A DNA stretch of 19,901 nucleotides from Subdoligranulum variabile (GCA_004554775.1 SFKI01000029.1:1-19901), one strand, 5' to 3'; shown: positions 1 through 6,752, counted from the stretch's first letter. Numbers and translations are program-made. The notes: a model not told the origin generated them from the sequence alone.

Positions 1-105
1 TGGCGGTCTGTTCACGATCGGTCTTTGTTGGGAAGTGCTTTAAGAAAGTGGCTTCGCTTGGAGTTCTTATCTCCTTATCTCCGGCTGTTTTCTTTCTGTG
101 ACTAT
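1..105 (-). other. Untranslated leader of a leftward gene (no CDS assigned)
   Basis: This stretch lies downstream, on the minus strand, of the promoter at 106-134. It has an AAGGAG on the minus strand (near 71-76) but no start codon at a suitable distance from it. The only minus-strand start open to the edge is a GTG near 15-17 without a ribosome site. I therefore read it as the 5' leader of a gene beginning beyond the left edge and assign no CDS. A GGAG/CTCC pairing at 59-74 could partly sequester the AAGGAG. Confidence 0.3.
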
Positions 106-134
106 ACTATAGCATAGCCCTGGCGTTTCGTCTA
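106..134 (-). promoter_or_regulatory. Leftward sigma-A-type promoter
   Basis: On the minus strand the -35 is TAGACG (129-134; 4 of 6 consensus bases) and the -10 is TATAGT (106-111; 5 of 6), separated by 17 bp. It points off the left edge of the window and is divergent from the rightward promoter at 183-212. Its target gene is not visible. Confidence 0.4.
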
Positions 135-182
135 TTCGCAGAGCAAACAATCCTTACGTGAAATATTTGTGCATATTAAGGA

Positions 183-212
183 TTGATAAGTGCATGTGCG
201 GGGTGCTATAAT
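183..212 (+). promoter_or_regulatory. Extended -10 promoter of a short transcript
   Basis: The -35 is TTGATA (183-188; 5 of 6) and the -10 is a perfect TATAAT (207-212) preceded by TGC, giving an extended -10. The spacer is 18 bp. It should start transcription near 219. The transcript meets a strong terminator at 345-386 before any gene begins. Confidence 0.6.
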
Positions 213-218
213 AAATAT

Positions 219-386
219 GTTGGGCTGCCCTATGCGGCCGCCTGACAGCCGCCGCCTTTGCGGTACGCGCCCCGGCCAAACGGCTTTGCAGCATGCCCAT
301 CACAGCGGCCATCAACGAGCTGTAACCTTTTATAAAAGCACAACGCCCCACAGGCAGTTACACGGCTGCCTGTGGGGCATTTGTTT
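219..386 (+). ncRNA. Candidate structured small RNA, about 168 nt
   Basis: The unit is bounded by an extended -10 promoter and a 13-bp terminator hairpin. Its interior is GC-rich and can fold: TGGGC (221-225) pairs with GCCCA (295-299), UGC (226-228) with GCA (288-290), and GCGGC (234-238) with GCCGC (248-252). An ATG at 217 opens a frame, but it has no ribosome site, lies at the predicted transcription start and reads straight through the terminator hairpin, so a protein is unlikely. I do not recognise SRP RNA, 6S RNA, tmRNA, RNase P RNA or a known riboswitch motif. The function is unknown. It could be a trans-acting sRNA or the relic of a leader whose gene was lost. Confidence 0.4.
345..386 (+). 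terminator. Strong intrinsic terminator of the 219-386 transcript
   Basis: A perfect 13-bp stem is formed by 345-357 and 366-378 with an 8-nt loop (358-365), followed by ATTTGTTT. It lies well upstream of the hybrid kinase promoter at 470-498, so it isolates the short transcript from that gene. Confidence 0.75.
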
Positions 387-469
387 CGCAAAAAACGCGA
401 GAACAACAAAGAAATCCATAAAACATGAAAAAACTTTCCGAAAATATCGACGAAAATTGCACGACACTA

Positions 470-498
470 TTGCAATATAACAAGATAGGATGTACAAT
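470..498 (+). promoter_or_regulatory. Promoter of the hybrid kinase gene
   Basis: The -35 is TTGCAA (470-475) and the -10 is TACAAT (493-498), with a 17-bp spacer. The predicted start near 505 gives a leader of about 50 nt before the ATG at 555. The surrounding 380-500 is AT-rich, unlike the flanking coding DNA. Confidence 0.55.
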
Positions 499-554
499 GA
501 ATACGATTAAACGTTACATTGCAACTTGCATACAACCAGTACCCGGGAGAGTGT

Positions 555-2186
555 ATGGTAAAAGGTTTCTATCAGGAGTCGATTTTCTGCCGTGAATGGA
601 ACAAGGAATTCATGGCACAAATAGAGCATAAGATACAGCTTTTGCTGGCGCAGAACAACGGCGTCGGTGTGGTGGGCGGCAGCTATGCGCCCGGCCTGCC
701 CATCACCCTTGTCAGTGAGCTGGCCCTCAACGCCCTGGGCTATGCGAATGTGGAGCAGTTCCAGCGGCGTACCGCCATGCTGTTTACCAACTGCCTGTCC
801 ACCAAGGATCGCGCCTTGCAGGATGTGGAAACGTTCCGCCGTTTTACCGGCGAAAAAATCTTGGCGCTGCCCACCCAGCGGGGCGAGGAACGGTGGTTCC
901 GCCTGTGCAAGGGCGACCAGACGCTGCCGGACGGCGAGAAAATATGGCTGTTGACCATCAGCGACTGCGACGCCCGCCAGAACCGCGAACTTGATCTGAT
1001 CGAAGAACGCGACACCGCTGAAGCCGCCAGCCGTGCCAAAAGCAACTTTTTGTCCGGCGTCAGCCATGATATCCGCACGCCGCTTAACGGCATCCTGGGC
1101 ATGGCGCATATCGCCAGCGAACATGCCGACGACCCCGAGATCGTGCGCGAATCGCTCGAAAAACTGATCGCCGCAGGCGAACAGCTTGAAAGCCTCATCA
1201 ATGATATACTGGACATGAGCCGCCTGGAAAGCGGCAAGGTCGAGCTGCTGCACCAGCCGTTTGATTTGTACAGTCTGCTCTCCTCGATCGGGGACAGCCT
1301 GCACGCCCAAAGCGAAAAAATGCAGCTGAAGATCGGCCTGCATTTCAACATGACGCACCGCCATGTTATTGGAAACCCGCTGCATGTGCAGCGCATCATT
1401 GCCAATATCAGCTCCAACGCCGTCAAGTACAACCATGTGGGCGGTTTGCTCGACTATACGCTCGAAGAATTTCCCATCGACGCCACCCACGCGACCTACC
1501 GCTTCACCATCCGTGATACCGGCATTGGAATGAGCGAAAAATTTTTGACCCATCTGTATGAGCCGTACTCCCGCGCCAATACCGCCGACCCCGAGCACTA
1601 TGAGGGCACGGGGCTGGGCATGTCCATTACCCTGGCGCTGGTCAAAAAGATGAACGGCACCATCCAGGTACAAAGCCAGTTGGGCAAGGGCATGACCTTT
1701 ACGGTCGACCTGCCGCTGGAGCTGGACACCGAAGCCTGCGCCACCAAGGACAACACCGTCTCAAACTCGACCGAACTGCCCGAGCTGCCCAACTTGCAGG
1801 GTATGCACATTCTGCTGGCCGAGGATAACGACCTCAACCGCGAAATTGCCGAGTATATCCTGACCGGTGCCGGGGCTGCTGTGACCAGCGCCCGCAACGG
1901 CAGGCAGGCGGTGGCGCTGTTTGAAGCATCGGGGCAGGGGAGTGTGCCCGTGTTTGATGCGATCCTGATGGACATTGTCATGCCGGAGATGGATGGACTG
2001 CAAGCTGCCCGCGCCATCCGTGCCTCGGCCCACCCGGGGGCTGCCACGGTGCCCATCGTTGCACAGTCCGCCAATGCCTTTGCCGACGATGTGCGCAAAA
2101 GCAGCGAAGCCGGCATGAACGGCTACGTCACCAAACCCCTCGACGAGACCCGCCTGCTGCGGGAGCTGGCACAATATAAAAAATAG
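555..2186 (+). CDS. Soluble hybrid histidine kinase with C-terminal receiver domain
   Basis: This is a 543-residue cytoplasmic hybrid sensor kinase. Residues 1-150 form a PAS-like input region with no membrane helix, so it senses an internal cue. The dimerisation/phosphoacceptor box is SHDIRTP with His171. The ATPase domain shows an N box (Asn288 in NAVKYN), G1 (DTGIGM, from Asp321) and G2 (GTGLGM, 351-356). The receiver domain has Glu423/Asp424, phosphoacceptor Asp473 (LMDIVMPEMDG) and Lys527 in TKPLD. There is no HPt or DNA-binding domain, so phosphate must pass to another protein or the receiver regulates the kinase itself. The ATG at 555 is preferred because GGGAG lies 5 nt upstream. A TTG at 519 is in frame but has no ribosome site. 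It is monocistronic, with its own promoter and terminator. The ligand is unknown. Confidence 0.9.
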   Translation: MVKGFYQESIFCREWNKEFMAQIEHKIQLLLAQNNGVGVVGGSYAPGLPITLVSELALNALGYANVEQFQRRTAMLFTNCLSTKDRALQDVETFRRFTGEKILALPTQRGEERWFRLCKGDQTLPDGEKIWLLTISDCDARQNRELDLIEERDTAEAASRAKSNFLSGVSHDIRTPLNGILGMAHIASEHADDPEIVRESLEKLIAAGEQLESLINDILDMSRLESGKVELLHQPFDLYSLLSSIGDSLHAQSEKMQLKIGLHFNMTHRHVIGNPLHVQRIIANISSNAVKYNHVGGLLDYTLEEFPIDATHATYRFTIRDTGIGMSEKFLTHLYEPYSRANTADPEHYEGTGLGMSITLALVKKMNGTIQVQSQLGKGMTFTVDLPLELDTEACATKDNTVSNSTELPELPNLQGMHILLAEDNDLNREIAEYILTGAGAAVTSARNGRQAVALFEASGQGSVPVFDAILMDIVMPEMDGLQAARAIRASAHPGAATVPIVAQSANAFADDVRKSSEAGMNGYVTKPLDETRLLRELAQYKK

Positions 2187-2205
2187 TTTGCAGCACCTTT
2201 GGCTT

Positions 2206-2230
2206 GCCTCCCGCAGAGGGAGGCTTTTTT
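2206..2230 (+). terminator. Intrinsic terminator after the hybrid kinase
   Basis: A 7-bp stem GCCTCCC/GGGAGGC (2206-2212, 2218-2224) with loop GCAGA is followed by six T. The T tract overlaps the stop codon of the convergent response regulator gene, so the two genes are packed tail to tail. Confidence 0.85.
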
Positions 2231-3083
2231 ATTTCCTCATCTGTGCCGCTAGCAAAAAATCTGAAAAATTGCCGTTATACAGCCGCCCATTGGTATACTC
2301 GGCCCAGCTGTAGTTGTTCATGTATTCGCCCGCATAGCTGTTTGCGGCGTCGGGATTGCCTTGCAAAAACTCGTACAGGTCGCACTGGATCTTGCTCACA
2401 TCAATGCTGGTGCGGTTGCGGGAGCGGATGAGCAGATCATCAAATCCGATGCTGTGCAGCGTCTTGCGCAGCGAATGGAACAGCGTGTACAGATATTGCT
2501 GCGAGGGCGGGTCCTCCCATAAAACAGCTTCGATCTCGCTATTGGTCATAGAAAGCCCCTGCCGGTCAACCAGCAGCGCCAGCAGTTCCCGGGCTTTCTC
2601 CCGCTCAAAAGACACCGGCGTGCCGTTGTACAGTACATCAAAACTGCCAAATGTGTGTACCACCAGTTTGTGGTCGTGCGGTGCGCCGTCTTCCGGCGGA
2701 GTGCCCAGCTGTGATTCAATATGCAAAATGGCGTCCCGCAGCTTTTGCTCAGTGACAGGTTTCATCAGATAGCCCAGTGCCGGAATGTTGTACGCCTCCA
2801 GCGCGTAGACGGAGTAGGCCGTGCAAAAAATAATGCGTGTCTGCGGGCAATGCTCCCGGATGCGCCGGGCTAACTCAATGCCCAGCATGCCGCGCAGCTT
2901 GATATCCAAAAACGCGTACTGCGGGGCACGGCTCTGCGGTGCATCCAGGTAGGTGAGCACCTCATCACATTCGTCAAAGGTCAACAGCTCTGCATGGGGA
3001 AAGACCTTTTCTAATTCGCTTTTCAAATGCAGCAGCATTGTGCGTTCGTCGTCAATAGCCAGAATTGTCATATCCCTCGTCAC
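2229..3083 (-). CDS. Response regulator with SARP-like winged-helix and BTAD output
   Basis: This is a 284-residue transcriptional response regulator. The receiver domain (about 5-125) has acidic residues Asp11/Asp12, phosphoacceptor Asp60 (FLDIKL) and Lys108 in MKPV. Residues 138-230 resemble the OmpR-like winged helix of SARP/AfsR regulators (FGSFDVLYNG, then a KARELLALLVDRQG helix). The tail from 235 looks like a short bacterial transcriptional activation domain, including GEYMNNYSWAEY. It should be phosphorylated by the kinase encoded directly upstream (3080-4285), with which it overlaps by 4 bp. The chosen start is GTG at 3083, overlapping the kinase TGA. An ATG at 3071 is an alternative but has GAGGG only 2 nt ahead of it. 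Target genes are not known; the pair's own promoter is one candidate. Confidence 0.88.
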   Translation of the reverse strand: MTRDMTILAIDDERTMLLHLKSELEKVFPHAELLTFDECDEVLTYLDAPQSRAPQYAFLDIKLRGMLGIELARRIREHCPQTRIIFCTAYSVYALEAYNIPALGYLMKPVTEQKLRDAILHIESQLGTPPEDGAPHDHKLVVHTFGSFDVLYNGTPVSFEREKARELLALLVDRQGLSMTNSEIEAVLWEDPPSQQYLYTLFHSLRKTLHSIGFDDLLIRSRNRTSIDVSKIQCDLYEFLQGNPDAANSYAGEYMNNYSWAEYTNGRLYNGNFSDFLLAAQMRK

Positions 3084-4285
3084 CTTTCCCGGGGCAAAAG
3101 GATCGTTACCGTTGTGCCCCTGTCTTTTTTGCTGTTAAAGTACAATCGCCCTTTTGTAATGAATTCTACTCGGTGGCGCACATTCGCCAGGCTGGTGATC
3201 CCGCTCGCCTTGGGGGGCGGCAGGCCATCGGGACTCACGGTGTCCACACCGCAGCCGTCGTCCTGCACGGTGATGCGCCAGTTGTCCGTGTCGGCCTGGG
3301 TGGCAATCGTCACGGTGCCGCCGCCGTGCCTGTTGCCAATGCCGTGGGTGATGGCGTTTTCTACCAATGGCTGCAAGGTCAGCGCAGGGAGAAAGAAATC
3401 CTCTACTTCAATGTTGTATTCCACGCGCAGCTTGCCGCCAAAGCGCATCTGTTCCAGCGCGGCGTAGTTGCGCACATGCGCCAGCTCACGCTGAAATGCG
3501 ATAGGCCCGTTAAATTCAAACGCGTCGGTGCTTACCCGCATATATTCCGCAAACTGGCCCAGGGCGTCCTTGGCACCGGCGGGGTCGGCATCGAACAAGA
3601 TCTGGATGGTGGACAGCATATTGCTGATAAAATGGGGCTGGATCTGGCTTACCGCCGCCTGGGTGGTAGTCTCTTTTTCTACGGCGCTTTTTTCGCGCTG
3701 GGCGTACAGCAGCATGCCAACCATGTTGCGTGTTTTGTGCCAGGCCAGGTACAGCCCGAGCAGCGCCGCCCAAAAGCAGGACATTAAGTTTGTCAGGCGC
3801 TGCGGGTCGGGCAGATAAAGCTCCCAGACCGCCACGCACGCCAGCCCCGAGGCCGAGACCGCCAGGTTGTACCCGGGGCGTGAATCAAACAGCAAAGGCT
3901 GGATCAGGATGACCAGGCAGATCAGCACATTGATCTTATCCGGGTGGCGAATCAGATCATAATAAATGCCCAGTAAAAAGATCAGCGTCGTGAACAGCCC
4001 GGCCAGCAGCCGGGAATAGTGTACAAGGGAAGCCACATCCCCCATGCAGCGCAGCGCCGCACGCCGCAGCAGCAGGGCAACCCCGGCGGCCAGCAGCAGC
4101 GGCATAGCTTCGGGCAGCGAGAAAACCCCAAACGTGCAATACAGCACCGCCGTGGTGATAAAAAGTATGCCGCACAGCCTGCCGTAGTTGGTCAGCGTGG
4201 CCAGGTTGTCCCCGGCCAGAATCGGCTCAAAAGGGGAAAGATCCTGCCCGGCATACCCCAAGTTTGCCCATTGGGAAGTATTCAT
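3080..4285 (-). CDS. Membrane sensor histidine kinase, YesM/LytS type
   Basis: This 401-residue membrane kinase is the partner of the overlapping response regulator. Residues about 36-185 form roughly six hydrophobic segments, making an integral membrane sensor without a large outer domain. The His_kinase motif follows as QIQPHF with His218. The ATPase domain has its N box at Asn310 (LQPLVENAITHG), G1 as DDGCGV (342-347) and a G2-like SGITSLANVRHRV from 361. The start is ATG 4285, because GGGAGGG lies 6 nt upstream. The frame stays open to 4372 but without a ribosome site. Candidate promoters lie at 4414-4443 and around 4328. Family members often sense peptides, sugars or envelope state; the signal here is unknown. 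Confidence 0.88.
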   Translation of the reverse strand: MNTSQWANLGYAGQDLSPFEPILAGDNLATLTNYGRLCGILFITTAVLYCTFGVFSLPEAMPLLLAAGVALLLRRAALRCMGDVASLVHYSRLLAGLFTTLIFLLGIYYDLIRHPDKINVLICLVILIQPLLFDSRPGYNLAVSASGLACVAVWELYLPDPQRLTNLMSCFWAALLGLYLAWHKTRNMVGMLLYAQREKSAVEKETTTQAAVSQIQPHFISNMLSTIQILFDADPAGAKDALGQFAEYMRVSTDAFEFNGPIAFQRELAHVRNYAALEQMRFGGKLRVEYNIEVEDFFLPALTLQPLVENAITHGIGNRHGGGTVTIATQADTDNWRITVQDDGCGVDTVSPDGLPPPKASGITSLANVRHRVEFITKGRLYFNSKKDRGTTVTILLPRER

Positions 4286-4327
4286 GCGCGGCCCTCCCAC
4301 CCGTGACTGTTTACCTGAATAACATAC

Positions 4328-4364
4328 AGTATACGAAAATTCCCCTACAAAAGTCTTACAAGTC
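4328..4364 (-). promoter_or_regulatory. Proximal promoter-like site with direct repeats, kinase/regulator operon
   Basis: On the minus strand a TATACT -10 (4328-4333) lies 43 nt upstream of the kinase ATG but lacks a good -35. In the -35 zone the pentamer GACTT occurs twice with a 9-bp period (complement of 4351-4355 and 4360-4364). A weak -35 replaced by direct repeats is typical of activator-dependent promoters, so this may be where a response regulator binds. This is inferred from layout only. Confidence 0.35.
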
Positions 4365-4413
4365 GACAGCAAAATTTGCTGAAAAGCAGAGAAAAATGCA
4401 AAATTTCACAAAA

Positions 4414-4443
4414 AATACACACTTTCACGGTAAAACGAAGCAA
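4414..4443 (-). promoter_or_regulatory. Distal promoter candidate of the kinase/regulator operon
   Basis: On the minus strand the -35 is TTGCTT (4438-4443) and the -10 is TGTATT (4414-4419), with an 18-bp spacer. It would start transcription near 4407 and give a leader of about 120 nt. The 18-bp palindrome at 4443-4460 abuts its -35. Confidence 0.35.
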
Positions 4444-4460
4444 CAAAACATATGTTTTGT
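4443..4460. promoter_or_regulatory. Perfect 18-bp palindrome, candidate operator
   Basis: ACAAAACATATGTTTTGT reads identically on both strands over all 18 bases. It sits in the intergenic region between the nicotinamidase-like terminator and the YesM-type kinase, touching the -35 of the distal promoter candidate. Its centre is about 44 bp upstream of the predicted start, close to a class II activator position. It has no T tract, so a terminator role is unlikely. The cognate regulator is not recognised. Confidence 0.5.
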
Positions 4461-4488
4461 ATAAAACAGCCCGATGCGTATGCAAAGA

Positions 4489-4519
4489 CCCCCGGCAGAG
4501 ACACACTTCTCGCCGGGGG
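4489..4519 (-). terminator. Terminator hairpin of the nicotinamidase-like gene
   Basis: An 8-bp GC stem CCCCCGGC/GCCGGGGG (4489-4496, 4512-4519) has a 15-nt loop and lies about 30 nt past the stop codon at 4548. On the minus strand it is followed by GTCTTTGC, a weak T tract, so termination may be partial. Confidence 0.55.
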
Positions 4520-4547
4520 CTTCTTATATTTGTGCTGGGGGGACAGG

Positions 4548-5120
4548 TCACACAATCGTAAACTGGCAGCCACGCAGGGCGTCCAGCGCCGTCTGGTGGG
4601 ACTGCGGCGTCACACCGGCGCAGCAGTCGGACAGGATCTCAATCTCGGTCTCGGGGAACGCCGCACGCAGCACCATAGCGTTGCTGATGACGCAGATGTC
4701 GGTGCAGTAGCCGTACACAAGGATCTTTTCAATATCATCCACGGCCTTGTTGTGGGCCATCAACTCATCCAGGATATCACTGGGCAGCATGTAAGCGCCA
4801 AAGGTCTTTTTGCACACGATGTGGGAAACCTCCGGCTCGGTGCCATCCAGCGCGTCCTCCAGCTCGGGGGCAAAGTTCCAGCCGTCGGTGCCCTCAATGC
4901 AGTGGGCGACCGGCAGATTGCGGCCCTCGCGCGTGGTCAGGTATTCCTCGGGGTGGGTGTCTTTGGTAAAAAACATCCAGTGCCCGGCCTGGGTGTGGGC
5001 TTTGGCAACCTCGGCCAGATGTGCCACATTAGCCTGCGCCTGCTGGTTTGCCAGCGCGCCGGTGATAAAATCCTTCTGTACATCCACCACGATATCAAGG
5101 GTGATTTTCTCGTTTTCCAT
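4548..5120 (-). CDS. Nicotinamidase-like cysteine hydrolase (isochorismatase family)
   Basis: This 190-residue protein probably hydrolyses nicotinamide to nicotinate and ammonia in NAD salvage. The catalytic set is visible: Asp13 in VVDVQKDF, Lys104 (or Lys105) in CKKTFGAY and the nucleophile Cys143 in YCTDICV. Metal-site residues typical of PncA-like enzymes are present as Asp54 and His56 (KDTHPEEY) and His73 (PVAHCIEGTDGW). That metal set favours a nicotinamidase over a plain isochorismatase, but the gene name pncA is not assigned because other amidases share the fold. The length is normal. The protein is cytoplasmic. The ATG is preceded by AGGAG at a suitable distance. The gene is monocistronic, with its own promoter (5188-5216) and terminator (4489-4519). 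Confidence 0.82.
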   Translation of the reverse strand: MENEKITLDIVVDVQKDFITGALANQQAQANVAHLAEVAKAHTQAGHWMFFTKDTHPEEYLTTREGRNLPVAHCIEGTDGWNFAPELEDALDGTEPEVSHIVCKKTFGAYMLPSDILDELMAHNKAVDDIEKILVYGYCTDICVISNAMVLRAAFPETEIEILSDCCAGVTPQSHQTALDALRGCQFTIV

Positions 5121-5155
5121 AACTGCCTGCTCCTATTCCATAAAAGTTGGCCTGC

Positions 5156-5174
5156 GGGCGAGCACTGCTCACCC
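5156..5174. promoter_or_regulatory. Dyad in the leader of the nicotinamidase-like gene
   Basis: An inverted repeat GGGCGAGCA-C-TGCTCACCC (one G-T wobble on the RNA) starts a few bases after the predicted transcription start near 5181 and about 35 bp upstream of the ATG. It could be a repressor operator or an RNA stem in the leader. No NAD-responsive site family is recognised with confidence. Confidence 0.35.
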
Positions 5175-5187
5175 CTGCAATAGTACC

Positions 5188-5216
5188 AGTATACCGCAGT
5201 CGCACCCGCCTGTAAA
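5188..5216 (-). promoter_or_regulatory. Promoter of the nicotinamidase-like gene
   Basis: On the minus strand the -35 is TTTACA (5211-5216; 5 of 6) and the -10 is TATACT (5188-5193; 5 of 6), with a 17-bp spacer. The predicted start near 5181 gives a leader of about 60 nt containing a dyad and the AGGAG site. Confidence 0.6.
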
Positions 5217-5313
5217 GGCCGGGCTCTTACCCCGCCAACTCTGCCGCCAGAGCTCGACATAGTACCGATGAGATCATCCTGCACTACGCGGAATAAAGAA
5301 CAATGCACTATAG

Positions 5314-6558
5314 ATGAGCTTGTCAACTGTTTTTTCCGCCGAGCGTTTCGGCGCAGAAATCGTAAAAGCGGCAGGCGTCTGGATCCAGAGCCTGTTCACC
5401 TCCGCCACGGCCTTTTTCAGCCTGTTTGCGCTGCCGCTTACCGGCCAGTTTGGCTGGACCAGCTCGCAGTTCAGTATGTCATACACCATTTATATGTTCG
5501 TCTACTGCGCTATGGGCTTTGTGGGCGGCCTGCTGGCCGAAAAGCTCCAGCCCCGCGTAGCCATCTACATCGGCCTGGTATTCTTCGCCGCTGGCTGGTT
5601 CCTGACCGGCTTTGCTTCCAGCATCCCGCAGCTTTACCTTTTCTATGGCGTTATGGCGGGTGCCGGTGCGGGCACGATCTACCCGGCCTGCCTGCCCACC
5701 GCACTGAAATGGTTCCCCGATAAAGCCGGTTCCATCTCCGGTCTGGTGCAGGCGGGTGCATCCTGCGGCCCCTTCATCATGTCGCCCATCGCCCAATGGC
5801 TCATCGACACCTACGGCGCACAGATGGCCTGCCGCATTCTGGCCGTTGTGTTCCTGATCGGCGTCGGCGCGGTCGCGTGGATGATCGTGCCCTGCCCCGA
5901 AGGCTGGATGCCCGAGGGCTGGACCCCGACCGCCACCCAGGCCAAGGAGCTGAACGCCAAAAACTACAATATCCCCGGGATGGTCAAGACCCCGGTGTTC
6001 TGGGTCATGGTCGTTATGTTCATCTTTGCCAACGCCGCCGGTACGATGATGGTCAGTGCCACGTCGCCCATCGCGCAGAACCAGATCGGCCAGAACGCTA
6101 TGACCGCCGCCATGTGTGTTTCCATCATGACGCTGGCCAACATGTGCGGCCGCATCGGCTTTGGCTTTATCTATGATAAGCTCAAGGGCTGGAATTCGCT
6201 GATGCTGGTATTGGTTCTCAACGGCCTTTCGATGTGCATGCTGACGGTCGCCAAAACGCTGCCCTACTTCATCGCCTGCATCTGCCTGGTCGGCTTCTCG
6301 TTCGGCGGGCTGCTGGTCGTGTTTGCGCCCATCGTCAAAAACGTGTTCGGCAGCAAATATTACAACCGCAACTATGGCCTGATCTTCATCGGCTACGGCA
6401 TCGGTGCCTTTGTCGGCCCCAAGATCAGCGCAACATTCTACGATTCCACCGGCTCTTATGTGGCCGGGTACATCGGTTCGGCCCTGCTGGCCGCTGCCGC
6501 TGTGGCCCTTGTGTTTGCCGCCCGTAAACTGGCGGCCAAAATGCAGGAAACTAACTGA
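5314..6558 (+). CDS. MFS transporter, oxalate/formate antiporter (OFA)-like
   Basis: This 414-residue inner-membrane transporter has about 12 hydrophobic segments. The first helix begins near residue 20 (AAGVWIQSLF). The N half carries the OFA-type run with FGWTSSQFSMSYTIYM and an aromatic- and glycine-rich helix with AGAGAGTIYP. The C half has GFSFGGLLVVFAPIVKNVFG, and GYGIGAFVGP matches the late OFA motif. Family members exchange small organic anions such as oxalate/formate; the substrate here cannot be told from the sequence. The ATG at 5314 follows an in-frame TAG directly, so no longer start exists, yet there is no ribosome site at normal distance (a GGA lies about 20 nt upstream). It is followed by a terminator and is probably monocistronic. 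Confidence 0.82.
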   Translation: MSLSTVFSAERFGAEIVKAAGVWIQSLFTSATAFFSLFALPLTGQFGWTSSQFSMSYTIYMFVYCAMGFVGGLLAEKLQPRVAIYIGLVFFAAGWFLTGFASSIPQLYLFYGVMAGAGAGTIYPACLPTALKWFPDKAGSISGLVQAGASCGPFIMSPIAQWLIDTYGAQMACRILAVVFLIGVGAVAWMIVPCPEGWMPEGWTPTATQAKELNAKNYNIPGMVKTPVFWVMVVMFIFANAAGTMMVSATSPIAQNQIGQNAMTAAMCVSIMTLANMCGRIGFGFIYDKLKGWNSLMLVLVLNGLSMCMLTVAKTLPYFIACICLVGFSFGGLLVVFAPIVKNVFGSKYYNRNYGLIFIGYGIGAFVGPKISATFYDSTGSYVAGYIGSALLAAAAVALVFAARKLAAKMQETN

Positions 6559-6598
6559 CAGTACCATTCTCGTTTGTTCTGCAAATTGTTCTTTTCAA

Positions 6599-6642
6599 GC
6601 AAAAGACCCCGCTACGCCGCAAGGCATGACGGGGCCTTTTGC
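6599..6642 (+). terminator. Terminator after the OFA-like transporter
   Basis: A 13-position stem GCAAAAGACCCCG/CGGGGCCTTTTGC with one mismatch (6599-6611, 6630-6642) encloses a loop with its own GCC/GGC pairing. The A and T runs within the stem make it suitable for either strand; only the plus strand has a gene ending here. Confidence 0.75.
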
Positions 6643-6671
6643 TGTCTTGTATAAAATATATATCCAAAAAC

Positions 6672-6701
6672 TTGCCATACCCCGTCTAAAAGTGCTACAA
6701 T
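6672..6701 (+). promoter_or_regulatory. Promoter of the MATE exporter gene
   Basis: The -35 is TTGCCA (6672-6677) and the -10 is TACAAT (6696-6701), with an 18-bp spacer. The predicted start near 6708 lies only 12 nt before the first in-frame ATG (6720), which has no ribosome site. This supports initiation at the second ATG (6753), with AAGGAG in the leader. Confidence 0.6.
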
Positions 6702-6752
6702 ACCCATGTATGTTGCCCAATGGCGCACAAAAGGAGTGTAAGAAAAAACCGA

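Noticed and set aside
190..480. 96-codon plus-strand open frame over the short transcript
   Set aside because: It has no ribosome site, its ATG lies at the predicted transcription start, and it reads through a 13-bp terminator hairpin. The residues match no family I recognise.
507..1673. 388-codon frame antisense to the hybrid kinase
   Set aside because: It is a shadow of a clearly functional kinase with all catalytic boxes on the other strand. GC-rich third positions keep the antisense frame open.
5325..5360. GCCGA/TCGGC stem next to a T run at the start of the OFA-like gene, as a terminator
   Set aside because: The T run precedes the stem on the plus strand and becomes an A run after it on the minus strand, so neither orientation makes an intrinsic terminator. 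It lies inside the coding sequence.
6720..6752. Upstream ATG of the MATE gene
   Set aside because: It lies only about 12 nt from the predicted transcription start and has no ribosome site. The extra residues are a basic run not typical of the family.
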